From the NCBI RefSeq assembly GCF_016031615.1, contig NZ_JACYXC010000001.1, positions 6,386,001 through 6,450,000 on the forward strand: 64,000 nucleotides of DNA, in the 5' to 3' direction. The notes beneath the pieces are model-generated. The model was not told where the DNA came from. It did no database searches and was given only the letters and a program-made list of their open reading frames with translations. The number at the start of each line of letters is the position of its first letter. Positions within the stretch are counted from its first letter, which is position 1. This stretch comes from Streptomyces pactum. Its GTDB lineage: Bacteria; Actinomycetota; Actinomycetes; Streptomycetales; Streptomycetaceae. Below are positions 1-8,557 of this stretch, piece after piece. The position numbers were made by a program, and so were the translations under genes.

Positions 1-1050
1 TACCTGCGGGACCACGCGCGGACCATCGGCGGACTGATCGCCGACCTCCAGCAGGCGCTGGTGGACCTTGCCGAGGCCCACCCGGACGTGGCGATGCCGG
101 GCCGCACCCATCTCCAGCACGCCCAGCCGGTGCTCTTCGCCCACCACGTCCTCGCCCACGTGCAGGCGCTCTCCCGGGACGCCGAGCGGCTGCGCCAGTG
201 GGACGCCCGGACCGCGGTCTCCCCGTACGGCTCCGGCGCACTCGCCGGCTCCTCCCTCGGGCTGGACCCGGAGGCGGTCGCCGCCGACCTCGGATTCGAA
301 CACGGCAGCTCGGCCAACTCCATCGACGGCACCGCCTCCCGGGACTTCGTCGCCGAGTTCGCGTTCATCACCGCCATGATCGGCGTCGACCTCTCCCGGA
401 TCGCGGAGGAGGTCATCATCTGGAACACCAAGGAGTTCTCCTTCGTCACCCTGCACGACGCCTTCTCCACCGGGTCGTCGATCATGCCGCAGAAGAAGAA
501 CCCCGACATCGCGGAGTTGGCGCGTGGCAAGTCCGGCCGTCTGATCGGCAACCTCACCGGGTTGCTGGCCACGCTCAAGGCCCTCCCGCTGGCGTACAAC
601 CGCGACCTCCAGGAGGACAAGGAGCCGGTCTTCGACTCGATCGACCAGCTGGAGGTGCTGCTCCCGGCCTTCACCGGGATGATGGCCACGCTCACGGTGA
701 ACCGGGAACGCATGGCGGAGCTGGCCCCGGCGGGCTTCTCGCTCGCCACTGACATCGCCGAATGGCTCGTCAAGCAGGGCGTGCCGTTCCGGGTGGCCCA
801 CGAGGTCGCGGGGGAGTGCGTCAAGGAGTGCGAGGCGCAGGGCATCGAGCTGGACGAGCTGACCGACGAGCAGTTCGCCAAGATCTCCCCGCACCTCACC
901 CCGGAGGTCCGCTCGGTCCTCAATGTCGCCGGGGCGCTCGCCGCCCGCAACGGCCGCGGGGGCACCGCACCGTCCGCCGTCGCCGTCCAGCTCGCGGAGG
1001 TCAAGGCCGACCTCGCCGAGCAGCGGACCTGGGCGGACGCGACCCGCTGA
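1..1050 (+). CDS. argH: Argininosuccinate lyase (5' end outside window)
   Basis: Cleaves argininosuccinate to arginine and fumarate, the last step of arginine synthesis, in the cytosol as a homotetramer. The reading frame is already open at base 1, so the start lies upstream. About 349 residues are visible of a family that is usually about 470. The fumarase/aspartase-superfamily signature GSSIMPQKKNPD is present (bases about 475-510), as is the substrate-binding stretch PGRTHLQHAQP near base 105. The C-terminus looks complete, ending in a TGA at 1048-1050. The GTG at base 61 is an internal codon, not the start. The neighbouring genes are unrelated, so this is probably the last gene of an arginine operon outside the window. 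Confidence 0.95.
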   Translation, partial: YLRDHARTIGGLIADLQQALVDLAEAHPDVAMPGRTHLQHAQPVLFAHHVLAHVQALSRDAERLRQWDARTAVSPYGSGALAGSSLGLDPEAVAADLGFEHGSSANSIDGTASRDFVAEFAFITAMIGVDLSRIAEEVIIWNTKEFSFVTLHDAFSTGSSIMPQKKNPDIAELARGKSGRLIGNLTGLLATLKALPLAYNRDLQEDKEPVFDSIDQLEVLLPAFTGMMATLTVNRERMAELAPAGFSLATDIAEWLVKQGVPFRVAHEVAGECVKECEAQGIELDELTDEQFAKISPHLTPEVRSVLNVAGALAARNGRGGTAPSAVAVQLAEVKADLAEQRTWADATR

Positions 1051-1180
1051 CCCCAGGGCGGGGTCGCGACGTACCGCCCGTGTGCGGGGCGGTGGCATGC
1101 CGACCTGTGGGAGGGTCGCGGCGTACGGACCGGTCGCGACCCGGCAGGAGGAGGCCGGATACAGCAGGCGCGAGCAAAGC

Positions 1181-1212
1181 TTGAGACGTCTGTGTCTCAG
1201 GCGGCTTATGAT
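1181..1212 (+). promoter_or_regulatory. Promoter and probable operator of the TetR/MFS pair
   Basis: A perfect inverted repeat TGAGAC-N6-GTCTCA occupies 1182-1199. It sits between a -35-like TTGAGA (1181-1186) and a -10-like TATGAT (1207-1212), although the 20-nt spacer is long. The ATG at 1219 is only 6 nt past the -10, which predicts a leaderless transcript. A repressor bound here would block RNA polymerase, as in autoregulated TetR systems. The operator role is inference. Confidence 0.6.
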
Positions 1213-1218
1213 CGTCGC

Positions 1219-1770
1219 ATGACCGTCGATCGTGGCCAGGTACTCCGGGAAGCCGCCGCACTGCTCACCCGGAAGTCCACCGCCTCCATGGATGAGATCG
1301 CCCGTGCCGCGGGCATCAGCCGCGCCACCCTGCACCGGCAGTTCGCCGGTCGGGAGGCCCTGATCCGGGCCCTGGAGGAGCTGGGCATCGAGCAGCTCCA
1401 GGAGGCGATGGACACCGCCCGGCTGGAAGAGGGCGACCCGGTCGAGGCGCTGCGTCGACTGGTGGCGGCCGTGCACCCGGTCGCCGGCTTCCTCGCCTTC
1501 CTCCACACCGAGAACCAGCTCTTCGAGGGCGAGGACGTCCACGAGGGCTGGGCCCGGCTGGACGAGCGGGTCGCCGCACTCTTCCGCCGCGGGCAGGAGG
1601 AGGGGGTGATCCGTCTGGACCTCACCCCCGCCTGGCTGACGGAGGCCCTGTACGGACTGGTCGCCGCCGCGGCCTGGGCGGTCCAGGACGGACGGGTCGC
1701 GGTGAAGGACATGGACTACATGGTCATCGAACTGCTCCTCGGCGGAGCGCGACGGAGCACCGACCGATGA
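1219..1770 (+). CDS. TetR/AcrR-family transcriptional repressor
   Basis: A 183-residue DNA-binding repressor. Residues about 15-50 form the TetR helix-turn-helix, with the core IARAAGISRATLHRQFAGRE. The rest is the helical ligand-binding and dimerisation domain, whose ligand cannot be inferred. The ATG at 1219 is preferred over an upstream in-frame ATG at 1192 because it lies just after a -10 box and the sequence between them reads as promoter. Its stop overlaps the start of the MFS gene (ATGA, 1767-1770), so the two are translationally coupled. It probably represses itself and the transporter through the palindrome upstream. Confidence 0.9.
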   Translation: MTVDRGQVLREAAALLTRKSTASMDEIARAAGISRATLHRQFAGREALIRALEELGIEQLQEAMDTARLEEGDPVEALRRLVAAVHPVAGFLAFLHTENQLFEGEDVHEGWARLDERVAALFRRGQEEGVIRLDLTPAWLTEALYGLVAAAAWAVQDGRVAVKDMDYMVIELLLGGARRSTDR

Positions 1771-3308
1771 GCACCGAGACGGCCGCCGCAGGGACCGGAG
1801 AGCAGCTGCGGCGCGGCCGGTGGCTCGCCCTGGCGGTGCTGGTCCTCGCCGTCCTGCTGGTCGCGGTGGACGCCACCGTCCTCGGCCTGGCCACCCCCTA
1901 CCTCAGTGAGGACCTCGGCCCCTCCAGCACCCAGCTGCTGTGGATCGGTGACGTCTACTCCTTCGTGATCGCCGGGCTGCTGGTCTCCATGGGCAGTCTG
2001 GGGGACCGGATCGGCCGGAAGCGCATGCTGCTGTGCGGCTCGGTCGCCTTCGGCGCGGTGTCGGTGCTCAACGCGTACGCCACCAGCCCGGAGATGATGA
2101 TCGTCGCCAGGGCGCTGCTGGGGGTGGCCGGGGCGACCCTGATGCCGGCCACCCTCGCCCTCATCCGCAACCTGTTCCACGATCCGCGCGAGCGCAGCCT
2201 GGCCGTCGGCCTGTGGGGCGCCACCGCCTCCGCCGGCGCGGCCGTCGGCCCGGTGGTCGGTGGTTTCCTGCTGGAGCACTTCTGGTGGGGTTCGGTCTTC
2301 CTGATCAACCTGCCGGTGATGCTGGTGCTGGTCGTGGTCGGCATCAGGCTGCTGCCGGAGTCCCGGGACCCCGCGCCGGGGCCGTGGGACGTGCTCAGTG
2401 TGCTGCTGTCGCTGGTCGGCGTGGTGGCCGTGGTCTACGCCATCAAGGAGACGGCCGCCTACGGGCTCCGCCCGGACAGCCTGGTGGCGCTGGCGGTCGG
2501 CGTCCTGGCCCTGTTCTGGTTCGTCCGGCGGCAGCTCACCCTCCCGGTACCGCTGCTGGACATGCGGCTGTTCCGGCACCGCGGGTTCTCCGGGGCGGTG
2601 CTGGCGGACCTGCTGACCATCCTCGGACTGGCCGGACTGATCTTCTTCCTCTCCCAGTTCCTCCAGCTGGTGCAGGGCCGGGAACCGCTGGAGGCGGGAC
2701 TGGCCGAGCTGCCGGCCGCGGTCGGGGCAGTCACCGCGGGACTGGTCGCCGGGCACGTGGCGCGCCGCTTCTCGGTCCGCGGGGCGGTCGCCGGCGGTCT
2801 CGCCGCCATCGCCGTCGCCCTGGCCGCGCTGACCTGGCTGCGCACCGACAGCGACTATCCGCTGCTCGGCGCGGTGCTGCTGGCGGTCGGGGTCGGCGCC
2901 GGGCTCTCCTTCACCGTCACCGCCGACGTCATCCTCTCCAGCGTGCCCAAGGAACAGGCCGGTGCCGCCTCGGCGGTCTCGGAGACGGCGTACGAGCTGG
3001 GCGCGGCGCTGGGCATCGCGCTGCTGGGCTCCATCGTGACCGGCGTCTACCGGGACTTCGAGACCCCGCCGGGAGTCCCCGACCCGGTGTCGGGAGCGGC
3101 CCACGACTCCCTCGGCGGCGCCGTGGAGGCCGCCGCCGGACTGCCCGCCGACGTCGGCGCGCGGCTGCTGGACTCGGCCCGCGAAACGTTCGTGGAGGGG
3201 CTGCGCATCGCCGCCGGCGTGGGCTCCCTGGTCCTGCTGGCGACGGCCGCCGCCGCCTGGTTCCTGCTGCGCGGCGAGCGACTGGCGGACGGCGCGCGCG
3301 AGGAGTGA
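1767..3308 (+). CDS. MFS drug-efflux transporter, DHA2 (14-TM) type
   Basis: A 513-residue proton antiporter of the major facilitator superfamily, expected in the cytoplasmic membrane. Its length and hydrophobic pattern fit the 14-helix DHA2 (EmrB/QacA) group. MFS motif A, GSLGDRIGRKR, lies at residues about 76-86 after the second helix. The acidic residue in the first helix (VAVDATVL) is typical of the group. It is coupled to the preceding TetR gene by a 4-bp overlap, which makes it the probable regulatory target. The substrate is unknown; such pairs commonly export cationic drugs or the cell's own metabolites. Confidence 0.9.
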   Translation: MSTETAAAGTGEQLRRGRWLALAVLVLAVLLVAVDATVLGLATPYLSEDLGPSSTQLLWIGDVYSFVIAGLLVSMGSLGDRIGRKRMLLCGSVAFGAVSVLNAYATSPEMMIVARALLGVAGATLMPATLALIRNLFHDPRERSLAVGLWGATASAGAAVGPVVGGFLLEHFWWGSVFLINLPVMLVLVVVGIRLLPESRDPAPGPWDVLSVLLSLVGVVAVVYAIKETAAYGLRPDSLVALAVGVLALFWFVRRQLTLPVPLLDMRLFRHRGFSGAVLADLLTILGLAGLIFFLSQFLQLVQGREPLEAGLAELPAAVGAVTAGLVAGHVARRFSVRGAVAGGLAAIAVALAALTWLRTDSDYPLLGAVLLAVGVGAGLSFTVTADVILSSVPKEQAGAASAVSETAYELGAALGIALLGSIVTGVYRDFETPPGVPDPVSGAAHDSLGGAVEAAAGLPADVGARLLDSARETFVEGLRIAAGVGSLVLLATAAAAWFLLRGERLADGAREE

Positions 3309-3610
3309 CGCGGGAGGCGCCCGGGCGTCACGGGAGTGATGCGCGCGGTGCGCCGCCCCTGCGACGCCCGGCGCGGGTTAACCGTACGCCGGGCGCCCGC
3401 ACGCCCGTGGGAGACGTGACGGCGGCCCGGCGCGCGGCCGTACACGGCGACGGGCGGCCGCATACGCGGCGGGAAGGCCGTACACGGCGGCGGGAACGGC
3501 GAACGGCAGGGGACGGCCGGGGATTCGGTGAGGGGTCCCGCCGCAAGAAGGCGCAAGAAGGGTCAGGAAGGCGCAGCCAGGCGAAGGCGGGCTGAGGCAG
3601 GGGAAACGGC
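3309..3610. other. Intergenic, no gene
   Basis: No frame here has convincing coding character. The only structure is a 14-bp direct repeat, GGCCGTACACGGCG, at 3436-3449 and 3476-3489 (40-bp period), inside CGG-rich sequence. Its function is unknown. Confidence 0.5.
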
Positions 3611-3638
3611 GACGGCCCCGCCGGTGGGCGGGGCCGTC
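3611..3638. terminator. Bidirectional intrinsic terminator
   Basis: A perfect 12-bp inverted repeat, GACGGCCCCGCC/GGCGGGGCCGTC, with a 4-nt loop (GGTG). It lies between the convergent MFS gene and plsC, so it can end both transcripts. There is no T-run, as is usual in Streptomyces. Confidence 0.8.
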
Positions 3639-3670
3639 GTGGTGTCCGGCGGCGTCGCGGTGCCGGCGGG

Positions 3671-4348
3671 TCAGGCCGCCTTGCGCTCCCGCGCCTTGGT
3701 GGCGTAGACGTCCACGTACTCCTGGCCGGAGAGCTGCATGACCTCGCTCATCACCTCGTCGGTCACCGCCCGCAGCACATAGCGGTCGCGGTCCATCCCG
3801 TCGTACCGGCTGAAGTCCAGCGGCTCCCCGAAGCGCACCGTCACCGGGGCGATCCGCGGCATCCCGCTCCCGGTGGGCTGCACCTTGTCGGTGCCCAGCA
3901 TCGCGAACGGCACCACCGGCGCCCCGGTCATCAGCGTCAGCCGGGCGATCCCGGTACGGCCCCGGTAGAGCCGCCCGTCCGGGGACCGGGTGCCCTCCGG
4001 GTAGATGCCGAACACCTGGCCGTCCTCCAGCACCCGGCGACCGGTCATCAGCGCCGCGACACCGCCGTGCCCGCCGTCCCGGTCCACCGGGATCATGCCC
4101 ACGGCCCGGAAGAACCAGGCCATCAGGCGGCCCTTGAGCCCCTTGCCCTTCACGTACTCGTCCTTGCCGATGAAGTACACCGGGCGCTTCACCACCAGCG
4201 TCAGGAACATCGAGTCGATGAACGTGACGTGGTTTCCGGCGAGGATCACCGGGCCGGTCCGGGGAATGTTCTCCGCCCCCTCGACACGCGGGCGGAACAG
4301 GACGCGCAACAGCACACCGAGCGTCGCCTTGAGGAAGATGCGGGACAA
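3671..4348 (-). CDS. plsC: 1-acyl-sn-glycerol-3-phosphate acyltransferase (PlsC family)
   Basis: Transfers an acyl chain to lysophosphatidic acid to give phosphatidic acid at the inner face of the membrane. The 225-residue product has the catalytic NHxxxxD motif (NHVTFID, residues 39-45) and the substrate-binding EGTRS motif (118-122). I chose the TTG at 4348-4346 because a GGAGGG ribosome site lies about 6 nt upstream. The alternative ATG at 4411 would add 21 codons, several of them rare here (ATA, CAT, AGA, CGA), which look non-coding. The gene is monocistronic and shares a terminator with the convergent MFS gene. Acyl specificity cannot be read from the sequence. Confidence 0.88.
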   Translation of the reverse strand: MSRIFLKATLGVLLRVLFRPRVEGAENIPRTGPVILAGNHVTFIDSMFLTLVVKRPVYFIGKDEYVKGKGLKGRLMAWFFRAVGMIPVDRDGGHGGVAALMTGRRVLEDGQVFGIYPEGTRSPDGRLYRGRTGIARLTLMTGAPVVPFAMLGTDKVQPTGSGMPRIAPVTVRFGEPLDFSRYDGMDRDRYVLRAVTDEVMSEVMQLSGQEYVDVYATKARERKAA

Positions 4349-4641
4349 CGGGCCCTCCGGTCGTGGTCGTCTTTCGCTGCGCCGGGCGGCGAAGCCTGTA
4401 TGCCGTATCACCCGCGCAGGGCAGGACGATACTCGCGAGTCACCTCCTGGCGCACACCGGGTGTACCGGGCAGGTACACAGCGTTGGTTCCCGTTTGCCG
4501 GGCGTTCCGTCCGAGGTCTCCCGCCGGAAAGCCGAACACCCCTACGATCGGCGCGTCCTTGGCGCAGGTCACACGGGGAACGGCGACCCCACCGCCACCA
4601 CCTGGCGGCCGCAGCGCGGCGAACACGGAGCGAGGAGTCTC

Positions 4642-5790
4642 ATGGAGCAGGAGCAGCAGCCGGGCCGGCGCACCCTTCTGGGGGTCGCGGCCCTCGGCGC
4701 GGGCGCGGCGGTGATGGGCGCGGCGGGCACCGCCGGCGCGCGGCAGCGGGGCGGTGCCGGGGCCGGTTCCTACCGCGACCTTCCGGTGCCGACGGTCATC
4801 GCACACCGCGGGGCCAGCGGGTACCGGCCCGAGCACACCCTCGGCTCGTACCAGCTGGCGCTGGACATGGGCGCCGACGTCATCGAGCAGGACCTGGTGC
4901 CCACCAAGGACGGCCACCTGGTGTGCCGCCACGAGAACGACATCACCGCCACCACCGATGTCGCCGACCACCCCGAGTTCGCCTCCCGCAAGACCACCAA
5001 GACGGTGGACGGCACCTCGCTCACCGGCTGGTTCACCGAGGACTTCACCCTCGCCGAGCTGAAGCGGCTGCGCGCCAAGGAGCGCATCCCGGGCACCCGG
5101 CAGCACAACACCCTCTACGACGGGGTGTGGCAGATACCCACCCTCCAGGAGGTGCTGGAGTGGGCGGAGCGCGAGGGCCGCAGGCGGGGCCGGCGCATCT
5201 GGCTGCACATCGAGACCAAGCACCCCACGTACTTCCGCAAGCTGGGCCTGGGGCTTGAGGAGCCGCTGGCCAAGCTGCTGCGCCGGTACGGCCGGCACCG
5301 GAAGAACTCGGCGACCTTCCTGCAGTCCTTCGAGCCGGGCAGCATCCAGCGGCTGGCGAAGCTGGTGGAGACCCCCAAGGTGGTGCTGCTCGACGCGGCC
5401 GGCAGCCGCCCCTGGGACTTCGTCGAGGCGGGCGACCCGCGCACCGTCGCGGACCTGGTCAAGCCGGCCGGCCTGGCCTGGATCGCCGGCTTCGCCCAGG
5501 GCATCGGCCCCACCCTGCTGCTCATCATCCCGCGGGACGCCGGTGGCCGGCTGGGCAGGCCCACCACGCTGGTGAAGGACGCGCACGCCGCCGGTCTGAT
5601 CGTGCACCCCTACACGCTGCGCAACGAGAACACCTTCCTGCCGGTGGACTTCCGCCGCGGTACCGACGCGGACGCCTACGGGGACGCGATCTCCGCCCTC
5701 AAGGTCTACTTCGAGCAGGGCATCGACGGCATCTTCACCGACAACCCGGACACCGGACTACTCGCCCGCGAAGCCTTCCGCGCCTCCTGA
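4642..5790 (+). CDS. glpQ: Tat-exported glycerophosphodiester phosphodiesterase
   Basis: Hydrolyses glycerophosphodiesters to glycerol-3-phosphate and an alcohol, scavenging phosphate and carbon from lipid debris outside the cell. The 382-residue protein begins with a twin-arginine signal (GRRTLLGVAALGAGAA, residues 8-23), so it should be exported folded. The GDPD catalytic motif HRGASGYRPEHT follows at about residue 54, with the metal-binding pair EQD downstream and the ExK motif (HIETK) at about residues 190-194. I chose the ATG at 4642 because GAGGAG lies 8 nt upstream and the Tat motif then falls near the N-terminus. An in-frame start at 4363 would leave a long unlikely extension. Confidence 0.92.
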   Translation: MEQEQQPGRRTLLGVAALGAGAAVMGAAGTAGARQRGGAGAGSYRDLPVPTVIAHRGASGYRPEHTLGSYQLALDMGADVIEQDLVPTKDGHLVCRHENDITATTDVADHPEFASRKTTKTVDGTSLTGWFTEDFTLAELKRLRAKERIPGTRQHNTLYDGVWQIPTLQEVLEWAEREGRRRGRRIWLHIETKHPTYFRKLGLGLEEPLAKLLRRYGRHRKNSATFLQSFEPGSIQRLAKLVETPKVVLLDAAGSRPWDFVEAGDPRTVADLVKPAGLAWIAGFAQGIGPTLLLIIPRDAGGRLGRPTTLVKDAHAAGLIVHPYTLRNENTFLPVDFRRGTDADAYGDAISALKVYFEQGIDGIFTDNPDTGLLAREAFRAS

Positions 5791-6309
5791 CCGGCCGCCC
5801 GGGCCCCGGGCCGGGTCCGGGCCCCTGGCAAGATCCGGGACCCCGAGCCCCGGACCCCGGAGCGGGAGCCGGTCGGACCCGGGGGCCGGGGCGGGGCGGG
5901 GCCGGACCTCTCGGAGGGTCCTCGGGGCGTCCGGCACCGACCGGGCGCGCCGTCCGCCCCCTCCGGGCCGCCCCCGGGCCGACCGCCCGGACCGTTGCCG
6001 GCCCAGTCCGTTCCCCATGGCCGTCCGTTCCGGGTGCCCGCCCGGCACGGGCGCCCTCCCGAACGGGTGCCCGTCCTCCCGGACGGTGCCCCGCCCCCGG
6101 ACGGTGACCAGCCCCGGCCGGCGGCCGCGCCGCAGGCCGAGCCCGGCCGGTGGCCGGGGGTCCGCCGGCTCGGGCCCGGCGGCTCCGTCGCCCGCCCCGG
6201 GCCCCCGGCGTCACGCGCCGCGTCAGCCACCGCCGTCGGGGTGTCGTCCGGTCGGGTGAGAGACGGCCGGACCGGAAACCGCGTCAGGCCCGGCCACGTC
6301 CCGCCGGGC
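5791..6309. other. Intergenic, no gene supported
   Basis: Very C/G-rich sequence with short imperfect CCGGG-type repeats just after glpQ (about 5800-5910) that could fold into a terminator. Open frames exist on both strands but none shows family features. A GTG at 6256 could extend the downstream sigma-like gene. Confidence 0.4.
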
Positions 6310-6831
6310 ATGGACCTATGGGAGGAGCTCCGCCCCCTGCTGGCGGCGGAGGCGGCGGCGGAGGCGCACGGCGCGGGCATCGATCCGGCCGATCTCGAAC
6401 AGGGTGTGTGGCTGCGGCTGCTGGAGCACACCCGCACCGCCGGCCCACCGCCCCGGCCCGCGCGGTGGCTGCGTACCGCGGTGCGCGCCGAGGCCCGCGA
6501 CGCCCGCCGCCGGGCCCGCCGGGAGGTGCCGTACGACCCGGTCCGCGGCGGGCCGGACCTGGGCCCCGACTCCGCTGCCGAACGCCGTTTCCTGGACGCG
6601 GAGACCGGCCGCGCCCTCCACGCGGCGGTCCGCAGGCTGCCCGGGCGCTGTCCCCGGCTGCTCGCCGCGCTGCTGTCCCGGTCCGACCCGACCTATCGTG
6701 AGATCGCCGCGGAGTTGGGAATGTCACAGGGGAGCTTGGGCCCGGTTCGTTCCCGATGTCTGGGTTGCCTGCGCAGAATGCTGACGGCGGAGGTTGCCGC
6801 TCCAGAACTCCGGGGAAAGGAGCGTGAGTAA
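6310..6831 (+). CDS. Small sigma-70-family-like protein
   Basis: A 173-residue protein with the C-terminal region-4 helix-turn-helix of ECF-type sigma factors: residues about 131-160 carry YREIAAELGMSQGSLGPVRS, which would contact the -35 element. The N-terminal half looks like a diverged region 2 (DLEQGVWLRLLEHTR, followed by an Arg-rich helix). No anti-sigma gene is adjacent. The start is uncertain: the ATG at 6310 has a poor ribosome site, and an in-frame GTG at 6256 would add 18 residues. It could be a true sigma factor or a degenerate relative acting as a regulator. Confidence 0.75.
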   Translation: MDLWEELRPLLAAEAAAEAHGAGIDPADLEQGVWLRLLEHTRTAGPPPRPARWLRTAVRAEARDARRRARREVPYDPVRGGPDLGPDSAAERRFLDAETGRALHAAVRRLPGRCPRLLAALLSRSDPTYREIAAELGMSQGSLGPVRSRCLGCLRRMLTAEVAAPELRGKERE

Positions 6832-6972
6832 CCATCGGCGCCCCGGAGACGCGTACACCCTCACCGCGGCTCCGGTCAGGCCACACCGAACGGCCGGACC
6901 CGGGGCCCCGGGTCACCCGGCGGACGAGCCCCCGGCCGGCGGGCGGACGAGACATGGGGAGGCATGCGCACC

Positions 6973-7476
6973 ATGGGCATGAGCGTGACCATCTCTGCGG
7001 CGACGGAGCAGGACGCCGAACAGATCCTCAAACTGCAGTACCTGTGCTACCAGCGTGAGGCCGAGCTGTACGGCGACTACTCCATCGAGCCGCTGACCCA
7101 GACCCTCGACGACCTCCGCGCCGAACTGGGCGGGAGCGTGGCGCTGGTCGCCCGGCTCGGCGCGGAGGTCGTCGGCTCGGTCCGCGGGACGGTGGACGAG
7201 GACGGTGTGGCCGCCATCGGCAAGCTGATCGTCCACCCCCGGATGCAGCGCCACGGCCTGGGCGGCCGGCTGCTCGCGGCCATCGAGGACCGGCTGGCGG
7301 AGGAGGGGGCGGCCACCCGGTACCGGCTGTTCACCGGCCACCGCAGCGAGGGCAACCTGCGGCTGTACCGCCGCTGCGGGTACGCCCAGACCGGGACCGA
7401 GGAGGTCAGCCGGCGGCTGAGCCTGGTGGTCCTGGAGAAGCCGGTCGGCGAACCGGCCCTGGTGTCCGGCCTCTGA
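6973..7476 (+). CDS. GNAT-family N-acetyltransferase
   Basis: A 167-residue acetyl-CoA-dependent acetyltransferase of unknown substrate. The acetyl-CoA-binding motif A appears as KLIVHPRMQRHGLGGRLL (residues about 80-97), followed by the C-terminal NLRLYRRCGYAQTG that closes the GNAT fold. Three in-frame ATGs are close together (6964, 6973, 6979). The GGGGAGG at 6956-6962 is best spaced for 6973, being too close to 6964 and too far from 6979. It follows the sigma-like gene by about 140 bp and may be transcribed with it. Confidence 0.85.
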   Translation: MGMSVTISAATEQDAEQILKLQYLCYQREAELYGDYSIEPLTQTLDDLRAELGGSVALVARLGAEVVGSVRGTVDEDGVAAIGKLIVHPRMQRHGLGGRLLAAIEDRLAEEGAATRYRLFTGHRSEGNLRLYRRCGYAQTGTEEVSRRLSLVVLEKPVGEPALVSGL

Positions 7477-7561
7477 GCGGTCCGGCCGGCCGGTGACGGT
7501 CCGTTCGTCACCGGTCCGCCGCACCGGCTGCCGCAGCGGTCCGGAGCCACACCCACGCCCG

Positions 7562-7586
7562 CGCCCGCCCCGCACCGGGGCGGGCG
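7562..7586. terminator. Intrinsic terminator between convergent genes
   Basis: A perfect 10-bp stem, CGCCCGCCCC/GGGGCGGGCG, with a 5-nt loop (GCACC), followed by TTT on the plus strand. It lies downstream of the GNAT gene and of the convergent membrane-protein pair. Confidence 0.8.
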
Positions 7587-7693
7587 TTTGTGATGCGCCG
7601 GGACCGGCGATGGGCGACCGGTGACGTCCGGGGCGGGCGCGGTGGCGGCCGGATACGGAGCGCCGGACCCGGTCGCGGCTTCCGAGGGCCGGG

Positions 7694-8137
7694 TCAGCGC
7701 CCCGCGCCCGCCCGGCGGCGCAGCCAGAACAGCCCGGTCACCGGCAGCACCACGGGGATGAACAGATAGCCCATGCCGTAGTCGGACCACACCGTCTCGT
7801 CCGGGAAGGCCGAGGGGTCGGCCAGCGTCCAGGTGCCCACCAGCAGGACGCCGAACAGCTCCGCGGCGCAGCAGACCAGCGCGACCTTGCGGGCCGCCTC
7901 ACCGCTGCGGACCAGCGCGGCGGTGATGAACGCGTACACGGCCGCGGAGACCGCCGAGAGGCCGTAGGCCAGCGGGGCCTCCTCGTACTGGGTGATCAGC
8001 TGGTACAGGGAGCGGGAGGCGGCCGCGACGGTGAACACCCCGTACAGCAGGACCAGCAGCCGCCCGGGGCCCTGCCCCAGGCCGGTGCCGCGCCCGGGAC
8101 CGTCCGTCCGCGTGTCCGCGGTCACCCGCTCAGCCAC
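7694..8137 (-). CDS. Small integral membrane protein, unknown function
   Basis: A 147-residue protein. A polar N-terminus of about 25 residues is followed by four probable membrane helices, starting near LLVLLYGVFTVAAA, YGLSAVSAAVYAFITAAL, VALVCCAAELFGVLLVG and YLFIPVVLPVTGLFWL. A short Arg-rich tail ends the protein. No family was recognised. It is the second gene of a two-gene minus-strand operon: its start overlaps the upstream membrane-protein gene by 8 bp, so the two are probably coupled and may work together. Confidence 0.8.
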   Translation of the reverse strand: MAERVTADTRTDGPGRGTGLGQGPGRLLVLLYGVFTVAAASRSLYQLITQYEEAPLAYGLSAVSAAVYAFITAALVRSGEAARKVALVCCAAELFGVLLVGTWTLADPSAFPDETVWSDYGMGYLFIPVVLPVTGLFWLRRRAGAGR

Positions 8138-8498
8138 CGCTGCCCTCCCAGATGTCGAACAGCCGCACCTGGAGCACGGCCATCACCACGGCCGCGGCGG
8201 CCACCGTCGCCGAACCCCAGCGGGTGCGCTCGGCCAGCGACATGAAACCGCCGATGGGGACGGCCAGCGCGGCGCCGATGAGATACGAGACGAAGATCGC
8301 GGCACCCTGGTCGGGGTCGTCGCCACGGGCCAGCCGGACGATGCCGACCACCAGCTGCACCAGTCCCAGCACGGACACCACGGCCATGCCGATGAAGTGC
8401 CAGTCCTTCGTGGGCTGGTCCCGGTATGCGGCGAATCCGCACCAGGCGGCGAGGGCGAGGGCGGCCGCGCCGATCACGACCGTCAGGACGTCGATCAC
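8130..8498 (-). CDS. Small integral membrane protein, unknown function
   Basis: A 122-residue protein with four predicted helices: VLTVVIGAAALALAAWCG near the start, FIGMAVVSVLGLVQLVVGIV, AAIFVSYLIGAALAVPIG, and VAAAAVVMAVLQVRLF before a short tail. The GTG at 8498 is chosen because GGAGG lies 6-7 nt upstream and the first helix then starts at once. It overlaps the downstream membrane-protein gene by 8 bp. No family was recognised. A 16-codon mini-ORF ends across this start (see 8495-8557). Confidence 0.78.
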   Translation of the reverse strand: MIDVLTVVIGAAALALAAWCGFAAYRDQPTKDWHFIGMAVVSVLGLVQLVVGIVRLARGDDPDQGAAIFVSYLIGAALAVPIGGFMSLAERTRWGSATVAAAAVVMAVLQVRLFDIWEGSGG

Positions 8499-8557
8499 CG
8501 GGGCCTCCGCGCGATACGGCGGCGCACGCAGGGGTTGACAGACATGGGGAGACTCTA
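8495..8557 (-). promoter_or_regulatory. Promoter and possible coupled mini-ORF ahead of the membrane-protein operon
   Basis: On the minus strand a -10-like TAGAGT (8557-8552) is followed after 6 nt by an ATG at 8545. That ATG opens a 16-codon frame whose TGA (8497-8495) overlaps the GTG start of the membrane protein at 8498. If the transcript is leaderless, this peptide would be translated first and couple to the main gene. The peptide itself has no recognisable features. Confidence 0.4.
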
